From: Plantactinospora soyae
GTDB taxonomy: Bacteria > Actinomycetota > Actinomycetes > Mycobacteriales > Micromonosporaceae
Length of the DNA stretch: 64,000 bases
NCBI RefSeq assembly: GCF_014874095.1
Contig: NZ_JADBEB010000001.1
Coordinates: 992,001-1,056,000, forward strand
Reading direction: 5' to 3'
Under the pieces are notes generated by a model. It saw only the letters and a program-made list of their open reading frames with translations, was not told where the DNA came from and made no database searches. The position numbers and the translations under genes are program-made. Of the stretch, positions 52,055 through 60,102 are shown one piece after another (positions within the stretch are counted from its first letter, which is position 1; each line of letters opens with the position of its first letter).

Positions 52055-52095
52055 GCAGCGCCCCGCCACCCGGTCGACCCGGGCGGCGGTGCGCT
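52055..52095. terminator. Bidirectional terminator between DUF397 and SDR genes
   Basis: CAGCGCCCCGCCACCCGG (52055-52072) pairs with 52078-52095 over 18 positions with two mismatches, around a five-base loop. It lies between convergent genes. Confidence 0.7.
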
Positions 52096-52152
52096 GTGTG
52101 TCACTGCCATCTGGGCCAGCCGTAGCGCGCAGGGCCATCCAGCCGGCCGGGC

Positions 52153-52899
52153 TCAGCGGCCGAACACGGATCCGCCGTTGACCCCGAGCACCTGCCCGGT
52201 CACGTAACCGGCCGCCGGGCTGGCCAGATATCTGATCGCCGCCGCGATCTCGGTTGGCTCACCGGCCCGGCCCACCAGGGTCGCGTCGACCCGGCGCTGA
52301 TGTCCCTCCGGCGTCATCCGGGGACCGAAGAACTCGGTGTCGACGACGTAGCCGGGGCTGACCACGTTGACCGTGATCTGGTCCGGCCCGAGTTCCTGCG
52401 CCAGGTGGTACGCCCAGCCGTGGAGTGCCGCCTTCGCCGCCGAGTACGGGCCACCGCCGCCCCGCTGCGCGGCGATCGAACTGAGCAGGATCACCCGTCC
52501 ACCGGGGCGCCGCAGCGCCGGCCGCAACGCCTCGGTCAGGAGTACGGCGCTGAGCACGTTGCTGTCGAGGTTCGCCCGCCACTGCGCGGCAACGCCGTCC
52601 AGAGTGGACGAATCACCGCCGAGGTAGCCGCCGGCGTTGTTCACGACCACGTCGACGACACGGTCCCCGACCGCCTCGGCGACCCGGGACACCTGTGCCG
52701 GATCGGTCAGGTCCGCCGGCACCGCCGCGATCGCCTCCGGTCGGCCGCAGCCGGCCCCGATCCGATCGGCCGCCTCGCGGAGCAGTTCGACCCGCCGGCC
52801 GACGACGAGGATGTCGTACCCGTCCTCGGCCAGCCCCTCGGCGACCGCCGCACCGATCCCGGTGGCGCCACCGCTGACCACCGCCAGTCGTCGCGTCAT
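52153..52899 (-). CDS. Short-chain dehydrogenase/reductase
   Basis: A 248-residue classical SDR. The nucleotide-binding motif is VSGGATGIGAAVAEGL, then VVNNAGG, the catalytic Ser in VILLSSIAAQ, and the YxxxK in PYSAAKAALHGWA. The C-terminal VTGQVLGVNGGSVFGR is typical of the FabG-like group. The ATG at 52899 is preferred with GGGGGAG nine bases upstream; the ATG two codons earlier is too close. It follows the TetR regulator gene on the same strand after 84 bases. The substrate is unknown. Confidence 0.9.
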   Translation of the reverse strand: MTRRLAVVSGGATGIGAAVAEGLAEDGYDILVVGRRVELLREAADRIGAGCGRPEAIAAVPADLTDPAQVSRVAEAVGDRVVDVVVNNAGGYLGGDSSTLDGVAAQWRANLDSNVLSAVLLTEALRPALRRPGGRVILLSSIAAQRGGGGPYSAAKAALHGWAYHLAQELGPDQITVNVVSPGYVVDTEFFGPRMTPEGHQRRVDATLVGRAGEPTEIAAAIRYLASPAAGYVTGQVLGVNGGSVFGR

Positions 52900-52983
52900 G
52901 CCCATCTCCCCCGTCGAACTGGTCTCGCGCTTCCAGGCCGGTAGGGATTGTTGCCTGTCGACCCGTCGGGCCGCCACCCAGTA

Positions 52984-53586
52984 CTACCCGCCGGGTCGCT
53001 CCTCCTCGGCGGCGTCGCCGGCCTCGGGCTCAGGCCCGGGCTCAGGCTTGTAGATCGTCTCGGCGAGCTCCGACATCCACGGTTCCGGGGCCACCGCGTC
53101 CGGCCCGATCACATGGATCGACGCCAGCACGGTGAGCAGCATTCCGGTGGCCAGGAACTCGCGGGTCTCCTGGGCGGTCGCGCCGGTCAGGTCCCGGACC
53201 AACTGGTAGATCCGGCCGTAGCAGACCCGTACGGCGAAGCCGATCGCCGGTTCGGAGCTGGCCGCGAACCCGTGCAGCAGTACGGCGAGCAGGTCCCGTT
53301 CGACCAGCAACTCGTCGTAGGCGATGCGCAGGCTCGCCAGGTCCGGCTGTCGTTCGGCCGCCCGCTGGAACGCCTGCTCGATCCGGCCGGCGGCGTGCTC
53401 GACCGTGGCGATGAAGAGCCGTTGCTTGGAGCCGAACAACCGGATCACGTACGGCTGCGAGACGCCGGCCAGCCGGGCCACGTCGTCGGTGCTGGTTCCG
53501 GCGTAGCCGGCGGTGGAGAACGCCGTGACCGCCGCGGCCACCAGTTGTTCGCTGCGCTCGCTGGCGGTCAGCCGGGTCCTGGTCAA
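52984..53586 (-). CDS. TetR-family repressor of the adjacent efflux gene
   Basis: A 200-residue regulator: EQLVAAAVTAFSTAGYAGTS, DDVARLAGVSQPYVIRLFGS as the DNA-binding part, then a helical ligand domain and a Pro/Glu-rich tail (KPEPGPEPEAGDAAEEERPG). It starts with TTG at 53586 behind AAGGAG. It diverges from an MFS exporter and two matching palindromes lie between them, so it almost certainly represses both genes until the pump substrate binds. Confidence 0.92.
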   Translation of the reverse strand: MTRTRLTASERSEQLVAAAVTAFSTAGYAGTSTDDVARLAGVSQPYVIRLFGSKQRLFIATVEHAAGRIEQAFQRAAERQPDLASLRIAYDELLVERDLLAVLLHGFAASSEPAIGFAVRVCYGRIYQLVRDLTGATAQETREFLATGMLLTVLASIHVIGPDAVAPEPWMSELAETIYKPEPGPEPEAGDAAEEERPGG

Positions 53587-53614
53587 CGGTGCTCCTTCGC
53601 TCGGACGTTGACAT

Positions 53615-53664
53615 GTTATCAGTCGATAACTACTTTCGGAGAGAGCTAGTTATCATCGGATAAC
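53615..53664. promoter_or_regulatory. Two perfect TetR operators
   Basis: GTTATCAGTCGATAAC (53615-53630) and GTTATCATCGGATAAC (53649-53664) share the arms GTTATC/GATAAC with a four-base spacer. Their centres are 34 bp apart, about three helical turns, so bound dimers would lie on the same face. The second ends four bases before the AAGGAG of the MFS gene. Confidence 0.85.
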
Positions 53665-53678
53665 AACAAGGAGTTCCG

Positions 53679-55112
53679 ATGTCCAGTGCACCTGTCGCGG
53701 AGCGTGCCGCCACATCTCCGCCCGGCCCACCCGACCGCCCCGGCGGCCGGCCCCTGGCCGTCGTACTCGCCGCCATCAGCGTGCCGATGTTCATGGTCAC
53801 CCTGGACAACCTCGTGGTGACGACGGCACTCCCGGTGATCAGGACAGAACTCGGCGCCTCCCTGACCGATCTGCAATGGTTCGTCAACGCGTACACGCTG
53901 CCCTTTGCCGCGTTGCTGCTCACCGCCGCCGCGCTCGGCGACCGGATCGGCCGTCGGCGGCTCTTCATCGCCGGTATCGGGCTGTTCACGCTGGCCTCCG
54001 CCGCCTGCGCACTCGCCACCGAACCGTGGATGCTCACCACCGCCCGGGCGGTCCAGGGAGCCGCCGGGGCGGCGGTGATGCCGCTGTCGCTCACCCTGCT
54101 CGCCGCCGCCGTCCCCGACCGGCTCCGCAACGCCGCCATCGGAATCTGGGGCGGGATCAGCGGCCTCGGCGTCGCGGTCGGCCCACTGGTCGGCGGAGCG
54201 GTGGCCGAAGGGCTGGACTGGACCTGGATCTTCTGGCTGAACGTACCGATCGGACTGCTCGCCATCGGACTGGCCGCGATCACCCTGCGCGAGTCACGCG
54301 GCCCGTCGTCCCGGCTGGACCCGCTCGGTCTGACCCTCTCCACGGCCGGCGTGCTGGCCCTGGTCTGGGGCGTCGTGCACGGCGAGGAGCACGGCTGGAC
54401 CTCGACCGGAGTGCTGGCGGCGCTGACCGGCGGCACCGTGCTGATCTACGGCTTCCTCTGGTGGGAGCGGCGTGCCCCGGCCCCGATGCTGCCGCTGCGG
54501 CTCTTCCGCTCCCGCACCTTCAGCCTGGTCAACGCGGTGGCGTTCACCTTCTCCCTCGGCGTCTTCGGCTCGGTGTTCCTGCTCGCCCAGTTCTTCCAGG
54601 TGGCACAGGGACTGGGTCCGCTGGAGGCCGGGGTACGCACGATGCCGTGGACGATGGCGCCGATGGTGGTCGCCCCGCTGGCCGGACTCCTGGTGGGCAG
54701 GCTCGGCGTCCGCAACCTGATCGTCGCCGGCCAGGGCACACTCGCTATCGCGCTCGGCTGGATCGCCCTGGTCAGTACGGCCGACGTCGCGTACGCCATG
54801 CTGGCCGCACCACTGGCGCTGGCCGGCATCGGGATGGGGCTGACCTTGGCCCCGATCAGCACCGCGACCCTGGCCAGCGTGCCGGCACCCGCCCGTGGCG
54901 TCGCCTCCGGCACCACCAACTCGATCCGGGAACTCGGCGTGGCCGTCGGAGTCGCCGTACTCGCCTCGGTTTTCGCCACCAACGGCGGCTACGGCAGCGG
55001 AACGTCCTTCGTGGACGGCCTGAAGCCGGCGGTCGCGGTGGGCGCGGTCGTGGTCGCCGTCGGTGCCGTACTCGCCTTCTGGCTGCCCCGAACCACCACC
55101 CCGATCGACTGA
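53679..55112 (+). CDS. DHA2-family MFS drug exporter
   Basis: A 477-residue proton-coupled exporter with about 14 helices. Landmarks are the TM1 segment FMVTLDNLVVTTALPVI, motif A GDRIGRRRLFIAGI, and the motif C-like GISGLGVAVGPLVGGAVAEG with an extended TM5. AAGGAG precedes the ATG at 53679, and an operator lies directly upstream. It is under the divergent TetR protein. Substrates of the family are lipophilic drugs or secondary metabolites; the one here is unknown. Confidence 0.93.
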   Translation: MSSAPVAERAATSPPGPPDRPGGRPLAVVLAAISVPMFMVTLDNLVVTTALPVIRTELGASLTDLQWFVNAYTLPFAALLLTAAALGDRIGRRRLFIAGIGLFTLASAACALATEPWMLTTARAVQGAAGAAVMPLSLTLLAAAVPDRLRNAAIGIWGGISGLGVAVGPLVGGAVAEGLDWTWIFWLNVPIGLLAIGLAAITLRESRGPSSRLDPLGLTLSTAGVLALVWGVVHGEEHGWTSTGVLAALTGGTVLIYGFLWWERRAPAPMLPLRLFRSRTFSLVNAVAFTFSLGVFGSVFLLAQFFQVAQGLGPLEAGVRTMPWTMAPMVVAPLAGLLVGRLGVRNLIVAGQGTLAIALGWIALVSTADVAYAMLAAPLALAGIGMGLTLAPISTATLASVPAPARGVASGTTNSIRELGVAVGVAVLASVFATNGGYGSGTSFVDGLKPAVAVGAVVVAVGAVLAFWLPRTTTPID

Positions 55113-55125
55113 CCCGGGCCCCTGT

Positions 55126-55181
55126 CCACGATCCCGTAACGTCCGGCCGCTCGGGGCAGGCCGGACGTTACGGGATCGTGG
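55126..55181. terminator. Perfect 23-bp inverted repeat between convergent genes
   Basis: Arms at 55126-55148 and 55159-55181 are exact reverse complements around a ten-base loop. The sequence begins CCACGATCCCGTAACG. It separates the MFS gene from the liv operon and must form a very stable hairpin in both transcripts. Confidence 0.88.
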
Positions 55182-55186
55182 CGATA

Positions 55187-56326
55187 TCAGGGTGCGGAGT
55201 TGGGGCGACGGAGCGGAAGGACCGCGCGGAGCGGGCCGAGTCGGGTGGCGAGCCCGGCCAGGCCGCCGGGGAAGAAGTAGACCGCCAGGATGAAGACCGT
55301 GCCGAGTACGAAGAGCGGCTGGGACAGCGGAGCACTCAGCACGCCCGGCAGCGAGTCCACCGCCGACGAGGCGCCGAACGCGGTGAGCCGATGGTCCAGG
55401 TACATGTAGAGCATCCCGCCCAGCACCGGGCCCCAGCGGGTACCCGGGCCGCCCAACACCACCATGACCAGGAGCGAGAGGGTCAGTTCGGAGGAGGTGA
55501 CGTGCGGCGACGCGCCCCCGACCAGCAGGCAGTAGATCACCCCACCGCCCGTGGCCAACGTACCGGCGAGGGTGAACGCGACCAGCTTGAACCGGTACGG
55601 GTCGAGCCCGAGTACGCCGATCCGCCGCTCGTCGTCGCGCAGCCCGGCGAACACCCGCCCGGTCGGTGAACCGGTCACCCGGTGCACCACGAAGACGACC
55701 ACGGCCAGGTAGGCCAGGGCCAGCCAGTACAGGTTGACGGTGTTCGTGACCCCGACCAGCATCGCCGGCAGCCCCGAGACGTCCAGCGGCAGGCCCTCCT
55801 CGCCACCGGTCAGCCCACCGAAGTCCCGGGCCACCAGGATCGCGCCGACCTGGGCGAACGCCAGGGTCACCATGGCGAAGGCGATCCCGGCGGTACGCAG
55901 CGCGATCGCTCCGAGCAGGGCGGCCAGGGTGGCGCCACCGGTGAGCGTCAGCAACGCCGCCTGCCACAGCGGCAGACCTGCCCTGGTCACCAGGATGTCG
56001 GTCCCGTAGACCCCGGCGGCGAAGTAGAGCGCGTGCCCGAACGAGAGCATCCCGGTCCGGCCGAACAGCAGGTCGTAGCCGGCCGCCAGGCCACCGAAGA
56101 CGAGGCAGATGGCGAGCAGTTGGAGCGTTCCCGGCGCGTTGACCGGCCCGTCGAAGATCCCCGGTACGGAGATCGTCGAGTAGGGCAGCACCGCGAACAC
56201 CAGCAGTACCAGCAGCGGTGACCAGGTCCGCAGGGCCGACCGCCAACCCCGGCGGGGTACCGGCCCGGGGTCGGCGGTCGGCGGCGCGGCGGGCGGGGTG
56301 ACCGCCGCCGTCCTCACCTCGGTCAT
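55187..56326 (-). CDS. livM: Branched-chain amino-acid type ABC permease LivM
   Basis: A 379-residue permease with a hydrophilic Pro-rich N-terminus and about ten helices. The LivM signature GYDLLFGRTGMLSFGHALYF and the cytoplasmic loop GLRDDERRIGVLGLDPYRFK are present. The ATG overlaps the livH stop as ATGA. It is the last gene of a five-gene operon (livJ-G-F-H-M order in transcription) and ends at a strong terminator. The ligand may be a branched-chain amino acid, amide, urea or an aromatic acid; the family is broad. Confidence 0.92.
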   Translation of the reverse strand: MTEVRTAAVTPPAAPPTADPGPVPRRGWRSALRTWSPLLVLLVFAVLPYSTISVPGIFDGPVNAPGTLQLLAICLVFGGLAAGYDLLFGRTGMLSFGHALYFAAGVYGTDILVTRAGLPLWQAALLTLTGGATLAALLGAIALRTAGIAFAMVTLAFAQVGAILVARDFGGLTGGEEGLPLDVSGLPAMLVGVTNTVNLYWLALAYLAVVVFVVHRVTGSPTGRVFAGLRDDERRIGVLGLDPYRFKLVAFTLAGTLATGGGVIYCLLVGGASPHVTSSELTLSLLVMVVLGGPGTRWGPVLGGMLYMYLDHRLTAFGASSAVDSLPGVLSAPLSQPLFVLGTVFILAVYFFPGGLAGLATRLGPLRAVLPLRRPNSAP

Positions 56327-57213
56327 GTCGTTGCCGCCCTTCCGGCGATGCCCTGCGGGCGGAGCAGCAGCACAATCGCGAGGAGCGCGACCACGCAGAT
56401 GTCCCCCGCGCCGGAGGTGCCGTAGTAGTTGACGAACTGCTGGAGCAGGCCGACCGCGACGGCGGCGTACGCGGAGCCGACCACCGAGCCCATGCCGCCG
56501 ATCACCACCACGATGAAGGCGAAGATCAGCAGCGACCCGCCCTGGCTGGGTGAGACCGAACCGAAGTAGACCCCACCGAGCGCTCCGGCCAGCGCGGCGG
56601 CGGCCCCGCCGATCGCGAAGACCAGGGTGAACGCCTTCCGTACGTCGATGCCGAGCGCGGTGACCATCTCCCGGTTCTCCACCCCGGCCCGGATCACCAG
56701 TCCGTACCGGGTGTAGCGGAGGAAGCCGAGCAGTGCGGCGAGGACCACCGCGGCGGCGAGGATGAGCAGGAGTCCCGAGTTCGGCACCTTGGCACCGAGC
56801 ACCGGGGTCACCTGCTGGGTCCAGTCCGGCCGGGGGAACGGACGCGCGTCCGCGCCCCAGGTGGCCTGGAGCAGCGCCACCCCGGCCAGGGACAGCCCGA
56901 CCGTCACCAGCACCTGCTCGATGGTCCGGGAGTAGAGCGGGCGGATCATGACCAGCTCGACGGCCATCCCGACCACCGCCCCGGCGAGCACGCCGAACGC
57001 GACCGCGAGGACGAAGCCGAAGCCGGACGGGCCGGCACCGGGCAGGTTCCCGGCCGCCCACCAGGTGGCGTACGCGCCCACGGACAGGAACAGCCCGTGC
57101 GCGAAGTTGAGGACGTCGGCCAGCCCGAACACCAGGGACAGTCCGGAGGCGACCAGGAAGTAGAGCGCGGCCAGCCCCAGCCCGGTCAGCGTCAACAGCA
57201 CGATCGTGCTCAC
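56323..57213 (-). CDS. livH: Branched-chain amino-acid type ABC permease LivH
   Basis: A 296-residue permease with LivH features: ASGLSLVFGLADVLNFAHG near the N-terminus and GLVIRAGVENREMVTALGID as cytoplasmic coupling loop. The GTG at 57213 overlaps the livF stop (GTGA). It pairs with LivM. Confidence 0.93.
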   Translation of the reverse strand: MSTIVLLTLTGLGLAALYFLVASGLSLVFGLADVLNFAHGLFLSVGAYATWWAAGNLPGAGPSGFGFVLAVAFGVLAGAVVGMAVELVMIRPLYSRTIEQVLVTVGLSLAGVALLQATWGADARPFPRPDWTQQVTPVLGAKVPNSGLLLILAAAVVLAALLGFLRYTRYGLVIRAGVENREMVTALGIDVRKAFTLVFAIGGAAAALAGALGGVYFGSVSPSQGGSLLIFAFIVVVIGGMGSVVGSAYAAVAVGLLQQFVNYYGTSGAGDICVVALLAIVLLLRPQGIAGRAATT

Positions 57214-58010
57214 TGCGCGGCCACCTCCGGATCGGTTCCGACATGCGCCTCGGCGGCCACTCCGGCATGTGCTCCGGCGGCCACTCCGACGCCGAGCAGG
57301 GCTCTGGTCAACTCCGGCTCCCGCAGCAGCTGGTTCGCGTCACCGGTCCAGGCGACCCGCCCGGCGGCGAGTACCACCGCGTCCCGGGCCAGCCGGCGTA
57401 CCACCGCCAGGTTCTGCTCGACCAGCAGCACCGGTACGGCCACCGCAACCCGTTCCAGTACCTCGGCCACCTCGGTGACGACCTTCGGCGCGAGCCCCTT
57501 GGTCGGCTCGTCGACGAGCAGCAGCCGGTTGTCGTTGAGCAGTACCCGGCCGATCGCCAGCATCTGTTGCTGCCCCCCGGAGAGCGAACCGGCCCGCTGC
57601 CGGCCGCGGCGCTTCAGCTCCGGAAAGAGTTCGAAGACCCGGTCGTACGCCGGGGTGCCGGAACGCCGCTCGGCCAGCCGCAGGTTCTCGCTCACGGTCA
57701 GGCCGGCGAAGACGCAGCGGTCCTCCGGCACGTAGCCCAGTCCGCCCCGGACCAGGCGGTGGGTCGGCTCGCCGCCCAGTGTCCGGGTGCCCATCCGTAC
57801 CGTGCCGCGTACCTCGCCGCCGCGCGGGGTGAGGCCGAGGATCGCCCGCAGCGTGGTGGTCTTGCCGACCCCGTTGCGCCCGAGCAGCACGGTCACGCCG
57901 CTGGGCGCCACCGTGAAGGAGACTCCCTGGAGGATGTGCAGGCCGGCGATCCGTACCGACAGGTCCGACACCGCGAGGACGGGCCCGCCGTCGGGCGGAG
58001 GACTACTCAT
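57210..58010 (-). CDS. livF: ABC transporter ATPase LivF
   Basis: A 266-residue ATPase: Walker A LLGRNGVGKTTTLRAI, signature LSGGQQQMLAIGRV, Walker B LLLVDEPTKGLAP. YVPEDRCVFAGLTVSENL is the LivF-specific Q-loop region. The C-terminus after residue 235 (GVGVAAGAHAGVAAEAHVG) is an Ala/Gly repeat not usual in the family. Overlaps livG by ATGA and livH by GTGA. Confidence 0.93.
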   Translation of the reverse strand: MSSPPPDGGPVLAVSDLSVRIAGLHILQGVSFTVAPSGVTVLLGRNGVGKTTTLRAILGLTPRGGEVRGTVRMGTRTLGGEPTHRLVRGGLGYVPEDRCVFAGLTVSENLRLAERRSGTPAYDRVFELFPELKRRGRQRAGSLSGGQQQMLAIGRVLLNDNRLLLVDEPTKGLAPKVVTEVAEVLERVAVAVPVLLVEQNLAVVRRLARDAVVLAAGRVAWTGDANQLLREPELTRALLGVGVAAGAHAGVAAEAHVGTDPEVAAQ

Positions 58011-58750
58011 AGCGATTCACCTAGGTACGCCTCCTGCACCACCGGGTTGGCCATCACCGTCGCCGGAACATCGCAGGCCAGCAGGGCACCGTGGTGCATC
58101 ACCGCGATCCGGTCGGCGAGCCCGAGGATCACGTCCATGTGGTGCTCCACCATAAGTACCGACCGACCACTGTCGCCGGTCAACGATCGGATGACCGCGA
58201 CCAGTTCCGGTACGTCCTCGGCACTCACCCCGGCCATCGGCTCGTCGAGCAGCATCACGGTCGGCTCGCCCGCGAGCAGCAGCGCGATCTCCAGTTTCCG
58301 CTTCTCGCCGTGCGCGAGCGTGCCGGCCAGCGCCGCCGACCGGTCGGTCAGGCCGACCCGGTCCAGCGCCGCGTCGGCGGCGGCGACCACCTCCCGGTCG
58401 GCCGCCGCCCGCCGCCACAGCCTCATCGAGCCACCGCGATGCGCCTGTACGGCCAGCCGGACGTTCTCCCGCACGCTCAGCGAGCCGAAGACCGAGGAGG
58501 CCTGGAACGTCCGCCCCAACCCCAGCCGGGCCCGCTTGTACGGGGGCAGGGCGCTGATGTCCGTACCGTTGAGCAGCACCTGGCCGGCGGTGGGCCGGCG
58601 CAGGCCGGACACCAGGTTGAACAGCGAGGTCTTGCCGGCGCCGTTCGGCCCGATCACCCCGAGGAACTCCCCGGGTGCCAGGTCCAGTCCGACACCATCC
58701 ACAATGGCGACCTCGCCGATCCGCCAGGTCAGATCGCGGGTGGCGAGCAC
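58007..58750 (-). CDS. livG: ABC transporter ATPase LivG
   Basis: A 247-residue ATPase: Walker A VIGPNGAGKTSLFNLV, LGRTFQASSVFGSLSVRENV, the signature reads LAHGEKRKLEIALLL, Walker B MLLDEPMAGVS, and H loop MVEHHMDVILGLADRI. The degenerate signature (HGEKR in place of SGGQ) is common in LivG. The GTG at 58750 comes three bases after the livJ stop. Confidence 0.93.
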   Translation of the reverse strand: MLATRDLTWRIGEVAIVDGVGLDLAPGEFLGVIGPNGAGKTSLFNLVSGLRRPTAGQVLLNGTDISALPPYKRARLGLGRTFQASSVFGSLSVRENVRLAVQAHRGGSMRLWRRAAADREVVAAADAALDRVGLTDRSAALAGTLAHGEKRKLEIALLLAGEPTVMLLDEPMAGVSAEDVPELVAVIRSLTGDSGRSVLMVEHHMDVILGLADRIAVMHHGALLACDVPATVMANPVVQEAYLGESL

Positions 58751-58753
58751 AGC

Positions 58754-59959
58754 TCAGCCCTTCATCGGTACGGCCGGCGGCGCCGTCTCGTCCGAGGTCA
58801 GCACCTTCTGCGGCTCCGCCTTCATCGCCTCGCCGGTGCCGGTGAGCTTCGCCTGGAACATCGGCTGGAGCAGGGCGTGGTCCTCGGCGCGGACCGTCAT
58901 CTTGCCCTTCACCCCGTCGAAGCTCCAGCCCTCCAGGCCGCTGACCATCTTGTCGACGTCGTCGCCGCCCTCCTGCACCGCCCGGACGATCATCTGCGCG
59001 GCGGCGAACCCGTCCGGGTGGAACAGGTCCAGCACGCCACCCGGAACCGCCGTCTTGGCCGCCTGCGCGGCCGGGTTGTCGGCGGCGCCGTCGAAGAAGT
59101 GCGAGAGGAAGGAGATCTTGGTCCCGGCCGCCCCGAAGGTCGGCCAGGAGGCCCGGATGTCCAGCCCGGTGACCACGGTGGTGGCGCTGAGCACGCCCTG
59201 CTGGTCGAGGGTCTGCCACATCGCCGGGGCGGTGGTGCCGGCCCAGGCCACGAAGAGCAGGTCCGGCTTGGCCGCCGTCAGCTGGCTGGCGAACGGGGTG
59301 AAGTCGGTGGCGCTGGCCGGGGCGAGCACGCTGCTCACCGTGGCGCCGGCACCGCCGATGACGGCCTTGACGGCGGCCTCGTTGCTCTTGCCGAAGGCGC
59401 TGTCCTGGGCGAACACCACGACCTTCTTGCCGGTGGCGTCCCCGATGAACGACTTCGCCGTCAGCACGTCCTGGAACGACTGCCGGCCGGACCGGAAGGT
59501 GTACTTGTTGACCCCGGTCGCGCCGTCGGTCGCGGCCGGTCCGGAGATGAAGAGGACCTTGTTCTGCGCGGCGATCGGCGCGACCTGGAGGGCGACGCCC
59601 GACGCGGTCGAGCCGGCCAGGATCTTGTAGCCCTTGCCGATCAGGTCCTTCGCCGCCGAGACCGCCTTCGCCGGGTCGCCCGCGTCGTCGACCTCGGTCA
59701 CCTCGACCGTACGGTCGCCGATCTTGTTGCTGCCGTTGGTCGCGTACGCCAGGCCGGCCTTGAAGCCTTCGATGTACTGCTTGCCGTAGCTGGCCAGCGC
59801 CCCCGACTGGGAGTAGACCAGACCGACCTTGACCGGGGCGGCACTGTCGCCGCCCCCGCTCGCGGTTTCCTGTGGGCTGCCGCAGGCCGTCGCGGCGAGC
59901 GCCGCGGCCAGCAGCGTAGTGGCGGTGACAAACAGCCGCCGCGTCGTCCGGACCGTCAT
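58754..59959 (-). CDS. livJ: ABC transporter substrate-binding lipoprotein LivJ-type
   Basis: A 401-residue type I periplasmic binding protein with a lipobox ending in LAATAC (Cys26). The mature part begins VKVGLVYSQSGALASYGKQY and shows ILAGSTASGVALQVAPIAAQ, FISGPAATDG, and VVVFAQDSAFGKSNEAAVKA in the expected order. GGAG lies six bases before the ATG at 59959. It is the first gene of the liv operon and determines its specificity. The ligand is not evident; urea- and amide-binding members look similar. Confidence 0.92.
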   Translation of the reverse strand: MTVRTTRRLFVTATTLLAAALAATACGSPQETASGGGDSAAPVKVGLVYSQSGALASYGKQYIEGFKAGLAYATNGSNKIGDRTVEVTEVDDAGDPAKAVSAAKDLIGKGYKILAGSTASGVALQVAPIAAQNKVLFISGPAATDGATGVNKYTFRSGRQSFQDVLTAKSFIGDATGKKVVVFAQDSAFGKSNEAAVKAVIGGAGATVSSVLAPASATDFTPFASQLTAAKPDLLFVAWAGTTAPAMWQTLDQQGVLSATTVVTGLDIRASWPTFGAAGTKISFLSHFFDGAADNPAAQAAKTAVPGGVLDLFHPDGFAAAQMIVRAVQEGGDDVDKMVSGLEGWSFDGVKGKMTVRAEDHALLQPMFQAKLTGTGEAMKAEPQKVLTSDETAPPAVPMKG

Positions 59960-60009
59960 CGTCGCTCCACGTGTGGGGTGGGGAGAAGCATCGTCGGCCC
60001 ACGGTAGGG

Positions 60010-60046
60010 GTGACGTCACGCACGGGCTATGTGGCTGAAACCCACA
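60010..60046. promoter_or_regulatory. Palindromes upstream of the liv operon
   Basis: GTGACGTCAC (60010-60019) is a perfect 10-bp palindrome about 50 bases before livJ. TGTGG and CCACA (60030-60046) form a second small inverted repeat. Either may be a regulator site; no liv regulator gene is adjacent. Confidence 0.4.
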
Positions 60047-60102
60047 AGTAACCCCAGAGGGATGGCCGGGGCAGACAGCAGTCGGTACGCCGGTCCGGCC
60101 GG

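Noticed and set aside
54294-56375. A 693-residue minus-strand open frame spanning the MFS exporter and livM
   Set aside because: It crosses two genes with strong homology and a terminator, in a shadow frame.
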